64,000 nucleotides of DNA from CAYZPB01 sp964551195 (GTDB lineage Bacteria; Bacillota; Bacilli; Tepidibacillales; Tepidibacillaceae). Position 1 is the stretch's first letter, and each line of letters starts with the position of its first letter. Made by a program: the position numbers and the translations under genes. The DNA is taken from the NCBI GenBank assembly GCA_964551195.1, contig CAZKBI010000003.1:9974-73973 (forward strand). Direction: 5' to 3'. Of the stretch, positions 45,493 to 53,949 are shown piece after piece. The notes beneath the pieces were generated by a model, which saw only the letters and a list, made by a program, of their open reading frames with translations, was not told where the DNA came from and made no database searches.

Positions 45493-46482
45493 TTGAGAGA
45501 AGATAAAAAGGTGTATGAAATTACAATTATTGGCGGAGGCCCAACTGGATTATTCTCAACTTTTTATGCAGGTATGCGTGGCTCAAGTGTTAAATTAATC
45601 GACACGATGCCCAAACTTGGCGGACAGCTACGTGCCCTCTACCCCGAAAAATATATCTATGATGTGGCTGGTTATCCGAAAATAAAAGCTGGCCAACTAA
45701 TTGAGCGCTTACAGGAACAGGCTAGCAAGTTCGAACCTACCCTCTGCCTGGAAGAACGCGTTGAACAAATCACCAAAAAAAACGATGGTGATTTTCTAAT
45801 CACGACAACACTAGGAACCCATCTTTCCAAGACAATACTTATTACGGCGGGGATTGGTGCTTTTGAGCCTCGTCGATTAGAATTGGATAATGCTGCGCAA
45901 TTTGAAAAGAAAAATTTGCATTATTTCATTGATGATATCGAGTATTACCGTGATAAACGCGTCCTAATCTTTGGTGGTGGCGACTCGGCTGTCGACTGGG
46001 CTCTTATGCTAAAAGAAGTGGCTAAGGAACTAACTATTATTCACCGCCGCGAAAATTTCCGCGCACATGAATACAGTGTTGAACAGCTATATGAATCTAA
46101 TATTAATGTACTTGTTCCACGTATAATAAGTGAATTAATCGGCGACGATCTGATTGAAGCCGTGAAGATTGCTGATCCGAATACTGGCGATAATGAAGAA
46201 ATAATTGAGATTGATGAGTTGATTGTCAACCACGGTTTCATTTCTTCTCTGGGGCCAATTGCTAGCTGGGGCATTGAGCTTGAACACGGTTTAATTGCTG
46301 TAGATACAACAATGAAAACAAGTATTGATGGCGTCTATGCTGCTGGCGATATCGTTAGCTACCCAGGCAAAATCAAACTAATCACAACTGGTTTTGGAGA
46401 AGCAGCAACTGCTGTTAGTAATGCGAAGCATTACGTGCATCCAGAAGAACGGCTACAACCACCGCGAATGCAGAACATCTAA
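45493..46482 (+). CDS. Ferredoxin/flavodoxin-NADP+ reductase (YumC-like)
   Basis: 329 residues, thioredoxin-reductase-like but without the redox CxxC, the hallmark of the YumC type. FAD motif ITIIGGGPTGLFSTFYAG, quinone/FAD loop KLGGQLRALYPEKYIYDVAG, NADPH motif VLIFGGGDSAVDWAL, and VYAAGDIVSYPGKIKLI near the C-terminus. Start is TTG after AAAGGTGGTAACAA. It transfers electrons between NADPH and ferredoxin. It lies just upstream of two radical SAM enzymes and a NifU-like gene, all needing low-potential electrons or Fe-S clusters. Confidence 0.93.
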   Translation: MREDKKVYEITIIGGGPTGLFSTFYAGMRGSSVKLIDTMPKLGGQLRALYPEKYIYDVAGYPKIKAGQLIERLQEQASKFEPTLCLEERVEQITKKNDGDFLITTTLGTHLSKTILITAGIGAFEPRRLELDNAAQFEKKNLHYFIDDIEYYRDKRVLIFGGGDSAVDWALMLKEVAKELTIIHRRENFRAHEYSVEQLYESNINVLVPRIISELIGDDLIEAVKIADPNTGDNEEIIEIDELIVNHGFISSLGPIASWGIELEHGLIAVDTTMKTSIDGVYAAGDIVSYPGKIKLITTGFGEAATAVSNAKHYVHPEERLQPPRMQNI

Positions 46483-46524
46483 AAACTAAGAATATTTGGT
46501 CTTTTATAATCTGAGGTGATAGTA

Positions 46525-47628
46525 ATGAGCGAACGCACAGTAGAGCAATTTACTGATATAGCAGAAAAGATTGATAAAGGAATAAGGCTTTCTTACGAAG
46601 ATGGCCTTCGTTTATTAATGACTGATAATTTATTAGCACTGGGACAACTTGCTGATAGAGTTCGCTACGAGAAAAACGGCGATAAGGTCACCTTTATAAT
46701 CAACACCCATCTTAATTATACTAATGTCTGCCAGATGGGCTGTAAGCTATGCGCATATGCCTTAAAAGAGGGTGATAGTGGTTCCTATACGCTCTCGCTT
46801 GAGGAGATTGAGGAACGAGTTACCGGACTCTCCGAGCAGGGTTTTAGAGAAATCCATATTGTTGGTGGTGTAAACCCTAAGCTACCCCTTTCTTACTATG
46901 AAGAGATGCTACAAATTACAAAAAAATTAAACCCGCAAATACATATTCAGGGTTTCACCGCTGTTGAGTTAGATTCAATTGCGAAATTAAATAAAATCCC
47001 GATCAAAGAACTAATTAGTCGCTTTCAACAGGCCGGTCTTGGCTCCTTGCTTGGCGGTGGTGCTGAGATTCTGGATACAGAAATTCGTCAGATTATTGCC
47101 GGCCACAAAAGTAGTGCGGATCGTTGGTTAGAGATCCACGAAATAACTCACCAACTTGGTATGAAATCTAATGCCTCGATAATTTATGGGCATATTGAAA
47201 AGCCAGAACACGTTATCGATCACCTGATTCGCTTACGCGAGCTACAGGATCGGACAGGTGGCTTCAATACCTTTTTTGGCTTTGCCTTTCATCCTGATGG
47301 GACTAAACTAGCGGAAGAATACCAGCTTCATGGCGAAACAACTGGCATCTATGATTTGAAACTCTTAGCCGTTGCCCGCTTGATGCTTGATAACTTCCCG
47401 CACATTCGTGCCTTCTGGATTGCCATAGGTGAAAAACTTGCACAGGTCTCCTTGCACTTTGGTGTTGATGACCTTGATGGCACAGTAATGGAAGAAAATA
47501 TTTTCCACGCCGCTGGTTCAGAGGCAGCCCGGATGATTCCTAAAGAGAGTTTCCTAAGGATGATTCGTGATGCAGGTCGAATTCCTGTCGAGCGTGATAC
47601 CTTATATAATGTTCTAAAAATTTATTAA
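46525..47628 (+). CDS. MqnE-like radical SAM enzyme, copy 1
   Basis: 367 residues. Radical SAM core with the cluster motif NYTNVCQMGCKLCAY (C-x3-C-x2-C), then EIHIVGGVNPKLPLSYY, SLLGGGAEILDTEI, IYGHIEKPEHVIDHL and LAVARLMLDNFPHIRAFW. These blocks are those of aminofutalosine synthase MqnE and the related MqnC/CofH group. The start is ATG 46525 after GAGGTGATAGTA; the GTG at 46516 belongs to that ribosome site. A second homologue follows 16 nt downstream. In the futalosine route MqnE joins 3-enolpyruvyl benzoate to SAM's adenosyl group. Which of the two reactions this copy performs is not certain. Confidence 0.82.
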   Translation: MSERTVEQFTDIAEKIDKGIRLSYEDGLRLLMTDNLLALGQLADRVRYEKNGDKVTFIINTHLNYTNVCQMGCKLCAYALKEGDSGSYTLSLEEIEERVTGLSEQGFREIHIVGGVNPKLPLSYYEEMLQITKKLNPQIHIQGFTAVELDSIAKLNKIPIKELISRFQQAGLGSLLGGGAEILDTEIRQIIAGHKSSADRWLEIHEITHQLGMKSNASIIYGHIEKPEHVIDHLIRLRELQDRTGGFNTFFGFAFHPDGTKLAEEYQLHGETTGIYDLKLLAVARLMLDNFPHIRAFWIAIGEKLAQVSLHFGVDDLDGTVMEENIFHAAGSEAARMIPKESFLRMIRDAGRIPVERDTLYNVLKIY

Positions 47629-47644
47629 AAGATAGGTGAATCAA

Positions 47645-48739
47645 GTGAAACAATTTGTTGAAGATCTAGAGCTCCTACCAATCATAGAAAAGGTAGAAAA
47701 TAATGAACGTTTAAGCTTAGAGGACGGCCTTATCATGTATAACTCGCCAGACTTATCAACGATCGGCATGATGGCTAACTATGTTAACCGCAAGCGCAAT
47801 GGTGACAAGGTTTACTTCATTCAGAACCTTTATATTAATCCAACTAATGTTTGTGAAGCGACCTGCTCCTTCTGTGGGTATCGTCGCGGTCCTAATGACG
47901 AAGGTGCCTACACAATGAGCATGGAAGAACTGCTGGAGTATGTAGCAGAACGATATACGGAAAATATTCGTGAGTTCCATATTGTTGGCGGACACAACGA
48001 CAATGTTGATTTTAGCTATTATCTGGATACGATAAGTGTGTTAAGAGAGGCATATCCCGAAGTGGTGATTAAAGCTTATTCTGCGGCGGAGGTAGTATTT
48101 TTTGCAAAGATTTCGGGTTTAACTGTGCGTGAAGTTCTACAAAAACTAGCCGAGGCTGGCCTAGATACGCTGCCAGGTGGTGGTGCTGAGATTCTAACTG
48201 AGACCTACCGCCAGAAATTATGCCCCGATAAAGCAACAGCACAAGAGTGGCTAGATGTTCACGAGATGGCACAAGAGATGGGTATGAAAACTCATGCAAC
48301 TATGCTCTATGGCTCAATTGAAAGCTATGAAGAACGAATTATTCATATGCTTAAAATCCGTGAGTTACAGGATAAACATGAAGGTTTCCTAGTCTTTATA
48401 CCACTTGCTTTACAGCCGAAGAAACTAACCGCCTCCATTCAAATGCGAACAGCAGCTTATGATGATTTAAAAACAATTGCGATTAGTCGCTTAATGCTTG
48501 ATAATATACCGCATATCAAGGCATATTGGATTGATATTGGCGTGCAATTAACGCAGATAGCCCTTTCCTATGGTGCAGACGACATTCACGGGACAATTGT
48601 TGAGGAGCGGATAAGTCACGCGGTTGGTGCGAAAACTGAAGCCGGCTTAACAAGGGATGATCTAGTCTGGTTAATTAAAGGTGCTAACCGACAACCAATT
48701 GAACGCGATACTTTCTATAATATAGTTAAAGAGTATTAG
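47645..48739 (+). CDS. MqnE-like radical SAM enzyme, copy 2 (probable aminofutalosine synthase)
   Basis: 364 residues. Cluster motif NPTNVCEATCSFCGYRRG, then EFHIVGGHNDNVDFSYYLDT, IKAYSAAEVVFFAKISGLTV, LPGGGAEILTE, ATMLYGSIESYEERI and ISRLMLDNIPHIKAYWIDIG. These match MqnE more closely than copy 1 does (FFAKISGL, IPHIKAYW). Start GTG at 47645 after AGGTGAATCAA; the in-frame GTG at 47636 overlaps the ribosome site. No mqnA, mqnB or mqnD is in the window. A duplicated pair with one copy altered, perhaps acting as cyclase, is a possibility. Confidence 0.84.
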   Translation: MKQFVEDLELLPIIEKVENNERLSLEDGLIMYNSPDLSTIGMMANYVNRKRNGDKVYFIQNLYINPTNVCEATCSFCGYRRGPNDEGAYTMSMEELLEYVAERYTENIREFHIVGGHNDNVDFSYYLDTISVLREAYPEVVIKAYSAAEVVFFAKISGLTVREVLQKLAEAGLDTLPGGGAEILTETYRQKLCPDKATAQEWLDVHEMAQEMGMKTHATMLYGSIESYEERIIHMLKIRELQDKHEGFLVFIPLALQPKKLTASIQMRTAAYDDLKTIAISRLMLDNIPHIKAYWIDIGVQLTQIALSYGADDIHGTIVEERISHAVGAKTEAGLTRDDLVWLIKGANRQPIERDTFYNIVKEY

Positions 48740-48830
48740 AAGTGTAGTCAGTCGCTATTAAATGTGTTAATATAAATATGCTAAATAAAGAAAATACTGA
48801 ATTTAATATAAACAAGGAGGAGAGATAGCA

Positions 48831-49061
48831 GTGGCACTATTTGATGATGTTAATGAAGTAATCCAGAAATTACGCCCTTTCTTACAAAGAGATGGTGGCG
48901 ATGTTGAATTAGTTTCAGTAGAAGACGGGGTTGTAAGTGTACGCTTACAAGGTGCTTGTGGAACATGTCCTGGTGCAACAATGACTTTGAAACACGGAAT
49001 TGAACGCGCATTACTAGAAGAACTTCCTGGCCAAGTGATTGGCGTACAGCAGGTTCAATAG
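48831..49061 (+). CDS. NifU-like iron-sulfur scaffold/carrier protein
   Basis: 76 residues, just the NifU C-terminal domain (YutI/Nfu type). LRPFLQRDGGDVELVSVEDG leads to the cluster motif GACGTCPGATMTLKHGIE with the CxxC. Carries [4Fe-4S] clusters to target proteins. GTG start after AAGGAGGAGAGATAGCA. It lies downstream of the two radical SAM genes and its own hairpin terminator follows. Confidence 0.94.
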   Translation: MALFDDVNEVIQKLRPFLQRDGGDVELVSVEDGVVSVRLQGACGTCPGATMTLKHGIERALLEELPGQVIGVQQVQ

Positions 49062-49081
49062 TTCTCACTCATAAGTAAACT

Positions 49082-49111
49082 AAAACCATTGGCGACTGTG
49101 CCAATGGTTTT
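49082..49111. terminator. Bidirectional terminator after the NifU-like gene
   Basis: Perfect 12-bp stem AAAACCATTGGC / GCCAATGGTTTT, loop GACTGT, followed by TTTATATTATTTT; it also serves the convergent UPF0316 gene. Confidence 0.88.
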
Positions 49112-49116
49112 TTATA

Positions 49117-49641
49117 TTATTTTATTTTCCTTGCCCAGAAACCACCTTTGAAAAAAATCGGTTCATGAGAGATTATAAAAGCTCTATCATCAATCTCTTT
49201 AATCTCAGCAACCAGGTTGCGCATGCTGTTGCGTTTGGTTAAGACATGTAAGACCAAACGCTCACCTTCCATTCCAAAACCAAGCCAACCAGTTACACCA
49301 TAGCCAGCGGACCGCAATCTTTCGGCAAGATTTGATTCTATATCCTGTGAAATTACCTGAACTGTGACATAGCCAAGAGCAAGCATCTCTTCAATTTTCG
49401 ATCCCACTAAAATACCAACAGCATAGCTGATTGCGTAAATAATGACGTAAATCCAACTCTCCTGAATGTAACTCAAGACAACACTTAAGGCAATAATATT
49501 TATTGAAACCTCAACAACACTGATAGCGGCTGCAAAATATTTTAAGCCTTTAACCATTAAAATCGTTCGTATCGTTAAAAGCGTTACGTAAAGTACCTGC
49601 ACTATAAAAATAAAGATAATTACGCCATAATCAATAGACAT
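49117..49641 (-). CDS. UPF0316/DUF2179 family membrane protein
   Basis: 174 residues. Three N-terminal membrane segments (to about residue 85) with the family block TLLTIRTILMVKGLKYFAA and a cytoplasmic DUF2179-type domain (about 90-174) containing GYGVTGWLGFGMEGER. These proteins (YebE type) have no assigned function; the C-terminal domain resembles regulatory nucleotide-binding DUF2179 modules. The ATG overlaps the stop codon of the YutD-like gene. Confidence 0.85.
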   Translation of the reverse strand: MSIDYGVIIFIFIVQVLYVTLLTIRTILMVKGLKYFAAAISVVEVSINIIALSVVLSYIQESWIYVIIYAISYAVGILVGSKIEEMLALGYVTVQVISQDIESNLAERLRSAGYGVTGWLGFGMEGERLVLHVLTKRNSMRNLVAEIKEIDDRAFIISHEPIFFKGGFWARKIK

Positions 49642-49967
49642 TATTTCTCTACCCCTGTCTTACGTTTTCTTCTACGTCTCACCTTTTTCTTTGGCTTCCC
49701 CACCCGTTCTAAAACAAAATAGGGGCTACCAAAGTTGCAGTATTCTAGAATAAAATCCTGTAAGGAACTTATTTTGCGATCAGCAGGAACGCCTTCCTGG
49801 TTATCTTCATAAAATCCAGTCAATCGAAGCTGTTCATAACCCCAATCGCCTACTACATAATCATACTTCTCCAGTAGATCACTATAACGCGAAAGAAAAG
49901 CCTCCTCATTCCAGGCATCCCTTTTTTGCTCAATTAGCGTATAGGAAATATCATTTACTTTAATCAT
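49641..49967 (-). CDS. YutD family protein (DUF1027)
   Basis: 108 residues. The core YDYVVGDWGYEQLRLTGFY and FILEYCNFGSPYFVLERV is the YutD family pattern. The tail is strongly basic (KPKKKVRRRRKRK), suggesting nucleic acid contact. Function unknown. One nucleotide overlap with the UPF0316 gene makes a coupled pair. In Bacillus yutD is close to yumC and yutI, as here. Confidence 0.85.
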   Translation of the reverse strand: MIKVNDISYTLIEQKRDAWNEEAFLSRYSDLLEKYDYVVGDWGYEQLRLTGFYEDNQEGVPADRKISSLQDFILEYCNFGSPYFVLERVGKPKKKVRRRRKRKTGVEK

Positions 49968-50016
49968 ATTTTCTTAACCTCCCGCATTAATATTGTAGCA
50001 TATCTACTGGCCTTTA

Positions 50017-50826
50017 CTAGCCATTTATTCTCAATTTTTTAACGAATAATGTTATCAGTAGAAGCGCTACGCTGACTAGAACAATCGTACCTCCAGAAGC
50101 AATGTTAAAATAATAAGCAATGAAAAATCCTAGTATGCTAGAGATTTCGGCAAATAGAATTGCCAGCCAGAGTGTCTGTTTAAAACTTTTGGAAATCTGC
50201 ATACTTATTGCGACAGGAATAATCATCATTGCCGAGACAAGGAGAATACCCACAATTCGCATCGAAACAGCTATCGTTAAAGCAATCAATATCATGAAAA
50301 TTAAATTTATGGACCGATATTTAATGCCACTGATTTTCACACTTTCCTCATCAAAGGAGATAAATAACAACTCTTTATACAAGAGAGCAACAACCGCTAG
50401 AATTATCACAGCCATGATTGTAATAGCTAATAGGTCTGCTTTCGTTACCGCTACAATGCTACCGAAAAGATATGTAGAGATGCTCGTTGTGAATCCACCA
50501 GAAATACTTATTAGAACAACGGCCAAGGCCATACCAGTTGACATCACGATCAGCATTGCTAACTCTTCAAAATTCTTATACTGTTCGCGCAGCTTGTTGA
50601 TGCCGAGCGCCGCAAGCACAGCAATAACCATTCCGCCAATAATTGGATTGACCCCAGCGATGATACCAATGGCGACACCCGCCAGTGCCGTATGTGATAG
50701 CGTATCGCCGATAAAGGAAAGACGTCGCATAACAATAAAGCTGCCAATAGCCGGACTAACTACTCCAACTAATAAGGCCGCTAGGAATGCTCGCTGCATA
50801 AAGGCATACTCAAATATCTCTAACAT
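50017..50826 (-). CDS. znuB: Zinc/manganese ABC transporter permease
   Basis: 269 residues with about eight membrane segments of the ABC-3 metal permease family: FMQRAFLAALLVGVVSPAIG at the start, VMRRLSFIGDTLSHTALAGVA as the conserved coupling block, and LLVSAMMIIPVAISMQIS near the C-terminus. ATG 50826 follows GGAGGAATGATTG inside the end of znuC; the preceding TTG is not needed. Last gene of znuA-znuC-znuB. Confidence 0.93.
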   Translation of the reverse strand: MLEIFEYAFMQRAFLAALLVGVVSPAIGSFIVMRRLSFIGDTLSHTALAGVAIGIIAGVNPIIGGMVIAVLAALGINKLREQYKNFEELAMLIVMSTGMALAVVLISISGGFTTSISTYLFGSIVAVTKADLLAITIMAVIILAVVALLYKELLFISFDEESVKISGIKYRSINLIFMILIALTIAVSMRIVGILLVSAMMIIPVAISMQISKSFKQTLWLAILFAEISSILGFFIAYYFNIASGGTIVLVSVALLLITLFVKKLRING

Positions 50827-50829
50827 CAA

Positions 50830-51624
50830 TCATTCCTCCAAGTCCGCTTTAGCCGAATCATGATGACCATGGTGGTCGTGATTAACCAGCTCCATGTCCT
50901 CGCCGTAGGCATTTTGCAGCGCCGCAAAGGAATCAACACTAAAAAACTCGGGCGTTCCGCAGTAAAACATTTTCTTGTTAAGACAAATAATATTTGTAAC
51001 CTTATTAGAAATTACACTAATGTCGTGTGAGACCATGATAATTGTTAAGCCACGCTCGCGATTTAACTGATTGAGTAAATCATAGAATTGAATAGTCACC
51101 CCATGATCGATACCAACTGTCGGTTCATCAAGAATCAACAAATCTGGTTGATTAACGAGAGCACGAGCAATAAAAACGCGCTGTTGTTCACCACCGGACA
51201 ACATGCCAATTGTCCGATTCTCATAACCAGCAAGTCCAACTAAGTCTAGAGTTTCCATGATCACTTGCCTATCCTCAGCATTTATCTTATGAAAAAGTCC
51301 CTTGCGGCCATAAAGTCCCATTGATACAGCTTCAAAAACATTGACCGGAAAGCTTGTATTATAGCTATGAGCCTTCTGAGAAACGTAACCGATGCGGTGC
51401 CACTGATTAAACTTGCGCAGAGGCGTTCCAAAAAGGAAGACCTCGCCCGTTTTAACAGGAAGAAGTCCCAGGATAACCTTAAGTAAGGTAGTTTTGCCAG
51501 AACCGTTCGGTCCAAGTAGACCGACAAACTCCTGCCCTTCAATGGTTAAATTAATATCTGACAGAGCAAGACGGTCACCATATTTATAGGATAAATTATG
51601 TATTTCGATCACATTCTTCGCCAT
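50830..51624 (-). CDS. znuC: Zinc ABC transporter ATP-binding protein with His-rich tail
   Basis: 264 residues. Walker A GLLGPNGSGKTTLLKVI, signature LSGGEQQRVFIARAL, Walker B LLILDEPTVGID, H-loop MVSHDIS. The C-terminus carries NHDHHGHHDSA, a His-rich stretch that can bind zinc and supports zinc rather than manganese as substrate; it might sense cytoplasmic metal. It is 10 nt downstream of znuA and nearly abuts znuB. Confidence 0.93.
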   Translation of the reverse strand: MAKNVIEIHNLSYKYGDRLALSDINLTIEGQEFVGLLGPNGSGKTTLLKVILGLLPVKTGEVFLFGTPLRKFNQWHRIGYVSQKAHSYNTSFPVNVFEAVSMGLYGRKGLFHKINAEDRQVIMETLDLVGLAGYENRTIGMLSGGEQQRVFIARALVNQPDLLILDEPTVGIDHGVTIQFYDLLNQLNRERGLTIIMVSHDISVISNKVTNIICLNKKMFYCGTPEFFSVDSFAALQNAYGEDMELVNHDHHGHHDSAKADLEE

Positions 51625-51634
51625 GGTATCATTG

Positions 51635-52552
51635 TCACTCCCTTAAAGCTTTTAGTAAAGCTCGTCGATTTTCTTCCATCAGCTCTAAATAATTTAGACC
51701 CGCTGCTGCGCGGTCAGTGGTTAGACTTCCCATCGTGTATACTGGAATCGTCTCTAAACCAAGTTCCGCTGCTAAGACCTCCGCGATTTTGGTAGATTCA
51801 GTCTTATCAACTAAAATATATTTCGTATCCTGCCTGCTGATACGCTCAGATAATTCCCTTAATTCACTAAGGCTTGGTTCATCCTCAGCTGTATAACCAC
51901 TAATAGAATGCTGAATCAGTCCATAAGCTTCGGCCAAATAACCAAAAGCAGCATGCGAAATATAAAATTCTTTATGTTCTAAGTTGCCTAATGACTGTTG
52001 GAAGTTCTCATGTAAGTCGAGAAGTTCTTCTTCGAGCAAGAGATAATTATCGTTGAAATATTTCGTATGTTCAGGCCTAATACTAATTAGTGCATCCCTT
52101 ATCTCCTGCGCTATCAAAATCGCATTGGTTGGAGAAAGCCAGGTATGTGGGTCATAGCTACTGCTGTGACCAGCGTGACTAGTCTCCATTAATTGAACAC
52201 GTTCACTCGCGTTTACTGCCCTCACCTGTGTATCACGCAAATTCGTTAGAACATTACTTATCCAGAGTTCCATCCCTGCCCCATTATAAATAAATAGATC
52301 ACCCTTAACCACAGCTGTGATATCTCGCGCCGATGGTTCGTAATCATGCGGATTTACTCCAGCTGGAATTAAGTTCACTGCTCTCACACGTTCGCCACCA
52401 ATTTGCGTAGCAAAATCTTCCAATACATATAGTGTCGTATATACACTAATAGGAACATCTATCTGCTCAGACCCGTCTGGAGCCTTTATCGAACACCCCG
52501 CGGCTAGAAAAACAAATGTGCCTATCAGTAGCATTATTATAATTTTTCTCAT
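51635..52552 (-). CDS. znuA: Zinc-binding lipoprotein of ABC transporter
   Basis: 305 residues. Lipoprotein signal MRKIIIMLLIGTFVFLAAGC, then cluster A-I receptor: GVNPHDYEPSARDI (first His ligand), a short His-containing loop SHAGHSSSYDPHTWLSP (second His ligand), ISHAAFGYLAEAYGL (third His) and the last acidic ligand region near LVDKTESTKIAEVLA. The His loop favours zinc. The start is the ATG after AGAGGGAGCCTAC; ten upstream codons are dropped. A near-consensus promoter lies upstream. Confidence 0.93.
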   Translation of the reverse strand: MRKIIIMLLIGTFVFLAAGCSIKAPDGSEQIDVPISVYTTLYVLEDFATQIGGERVRAVNLIPAGVNPHDYEPSARDITAVVKGDLFIYNGAGMELWISNVLTNLRDTQVRAVNASERVQLMETSHAGHSSSYDPHTWLSPTNAILIAQEIRDALISIRPEHTKYFNDNYLLLEEELLDLHENFQQSLGNLEHKEFYISHAAFGYLAEAYGLIQHSISGYTAEDEPSLSELRELSERISRQDTKYILVDKTESTKIAEVLAAELGLETIPVYTMGSLTTDRAAAGLNYLELMEENRRALLKALRE

Positions 52553-52599
52553 GTAGGCTCCCTCTAAACACGCTTTTCTCACTCAATTACCTTGTTTCT

Positions 52600-52628
52600 A
52601 TTATACTCTTCAAGTATATCATTGTAAA
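52600..52628 (-). promoter_or_regulatory. znuA promoter
   Basis: On the minus strand TTTACA (52628-52623), 17-bp spacer, TATAAT (52605-52600). A partly symmetric AT-rich stretch (GCAACAATTACAATTTGC, 52643-52660) lies just upstream of its -35. Confidence 0.78.
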
Positions 52629-52672
52629 ACTGTCTAATTAGCGCAACAATTACAATTTGCAAGCAAAATGAT

Positions 52673-52700
52673 TTGATAGAAAGCCCCTTAAGAGTATATA
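52673..52700 (+). promoter_or_regulatory. Promoter of the LOR/SDH-larE-larB-larC1 operon
   Basis: TTGATA (52673-52678), 16-bp spacer, TATATA (52695-52700). It is followed at the expected start of transcription by a palindrome. Confidence 0.6.
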
Positions 52701-52705
52701 CTTAA

Positions 52706-52718
52706 TGTAATAATTACA
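52706..52718. promoter_or_regulatory. Fur/Zur-like palindromic operator
   Basis: TGTAATAATTACA is a perfect palindrome around a central A. The core GTAATnATTAC is identical to the core of the Bacillus Zur box (TCGTAATnATTACGA), and less like Fur or PerR boxes. It starts 5 bp after the -10, a typical repressor position. Which Fur-family protein binds, and which metal it senses, is inference. Confidence 0.6.
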
Positions 52719-52737
52719 ATTACCTGGAGGATGAACC

Positions 52738-53934
52738 GTGGAAAAAATAGTTGAGTTACGTGGTGAAATAATAAATAATAATATTCTTAAATTAATCGAC
52801 GAAACGATTAAGGAATATGATGCTAAATATCGAATTATTGAAATCAACGTGGAAGAGACTGAACAAGACCTTCCTTACATTAAGCTTGCAGTTGATGTTC
52901 ATGAGGATAAGCTCGAGGAGCTTATGAAAGTGCTTTTGAAGGTGACTAAGGTTGAGCCCTTTGTGCAGGAGGAAGCGATACTTAAACCTAGCCTTAAGGA
53001 TGCCACTGCTCCAATTGACTTCTATTCAACCACTAACCATCCGACAGAAGTTTTTATCAATGGTAACTGGTTGTCTGCTAAGAATATCCGAATGGACGCT
53101 TTGTTGGTCCTGCGTGACGGTATCATCCATACAATAAAACTACGCGATATCAAAAAAGGCGATTTAATCGTCTGCACCAGTCAAGGTGTTCGTTTAATTA
53201 ATAATAAGCAGAAAACTGTTGAAGCTTTTGGTTTCATGACTAATGAGGTTAGTTCTGAGCGCCATGTTGAATTAGCAGTAAGAGAACTTGCTAAGAGGAT
53301 GAAAACAATCATTGCCGATGGTGGCAAAATATATGTAGTTGCTGGTCCAGTCGTTATTCATACAGGAGGCCTGACACATTTCCAAGATATTATTAGAAAA
53401 GGTTATATCTCTGGCTTATTAGCGGGTAATGCAATTGCAGTACATGATATTGAATATGATCTGTTAGGCACTTCGCTAGGAATTGACTTACAAACCGGCA
53501 AAGCTGTACCTGATGGCCATAGTCATCATATGCGAGCAATTAATGCCGTTAATAAATCTGGTAGTATTGCAGAGGCCGTTGCGGATGGCACAATCTCAAG
53601 CGGTATTATGTATGAACTGGTTAAAAACAACGTGCCTTTTGTTTTGGCGGGGTCGATCCGAGATGACGGACCATTGCCTGATACCCTGATGGACTTAATT
53701 GAGGCACAAGAAGCATATGCCGCGATGATTCAAGATGCCGATATTGTAATTATGCTTTCGACAATGTTGCACTCAATTGGAACGGGCAATATGCTACCTA
53801 GCTATGTCGAGACAGTCTGTGTCGATATTAATCCGGCAGTTGTAAATAAACTTGTAGACCGTGGTTCTGCACAGGCAAAAGGACTCGTAACTGATGTTGG
53901 ACTTTTCCTTTCCTTGCTAAACCAGAATCTTTAA
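52738..53934 (+). CDS. LOR/SDH-domain protein (TIGR00300 type, ornithine cyclodeaminase/ArgZ C-terminal-like)
   Basis: 398 residues. The N-terminal 100 residues (MEKIVELRGEIINNNILKLI) are the LOR/SDH conserved region; the rest contains VVAGPVVIHTGG, GNAIAVHDIEYDLLGTSLGI, PDGHSHHMRAIN, FVLAGSIRDDGPLPDT and MLSTMLHSIGTGNMLPS, as in TIGR00300 proteins of archaea and cyanobacteria. Some of these are NAD-dependent ornithine cyclodeaminases, or the C-terminal part of the arginine dihydrolase ArgZ; the dihydrolase domain is not present here. GTG start after TGGAGGATGAACC. It is first in an operon with larE, larB and larC1, an unexpected partnership. Confidence 0.82.
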   Translation: MEKIVELRGEIINNNILKLIDETIKEYDAKYRIIEINVEETEQDLPYIKLAVDVHEDKLEELMKVLLKVTKVEPFVQEEAILKPSLKDATAPIDFYSTTNHPTEVFINGNWLSAKNIRMDALLVLRDGIIHTIKLRDIKKGDLIVCTSQGVRLINNKQKTVEAFGFMTNEVSSERHVELAVRELAKRMKTIIADGGKIYVVAGPVVIHTGGLTHFQDIIRKGYISGLLAGNAIAVHDIEYDLLGTSLGIDLQTGKAVPDGHSHHMRAINAVNKSGSIAEAVADGTISSGIMYELVKNNVPFVLAGSIRDDGPLPDTLMDLIEAQEAYAAMIQDADIVIMLSTMLHSIGTGNMLPSYVETVCVDINPAVVNKLVDRGSAQAKGLVTDVGLFLSLLNQNL

Positions 53935-53949
53935 TAAAGGAATGATAGA

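Noticed and set aside
50120..50863. Long plus-strand ORF (247 codons) opposite znuB
   Set aside because: Antisense shadow of a well-supported permease gene; low-complexity product with no start signal.
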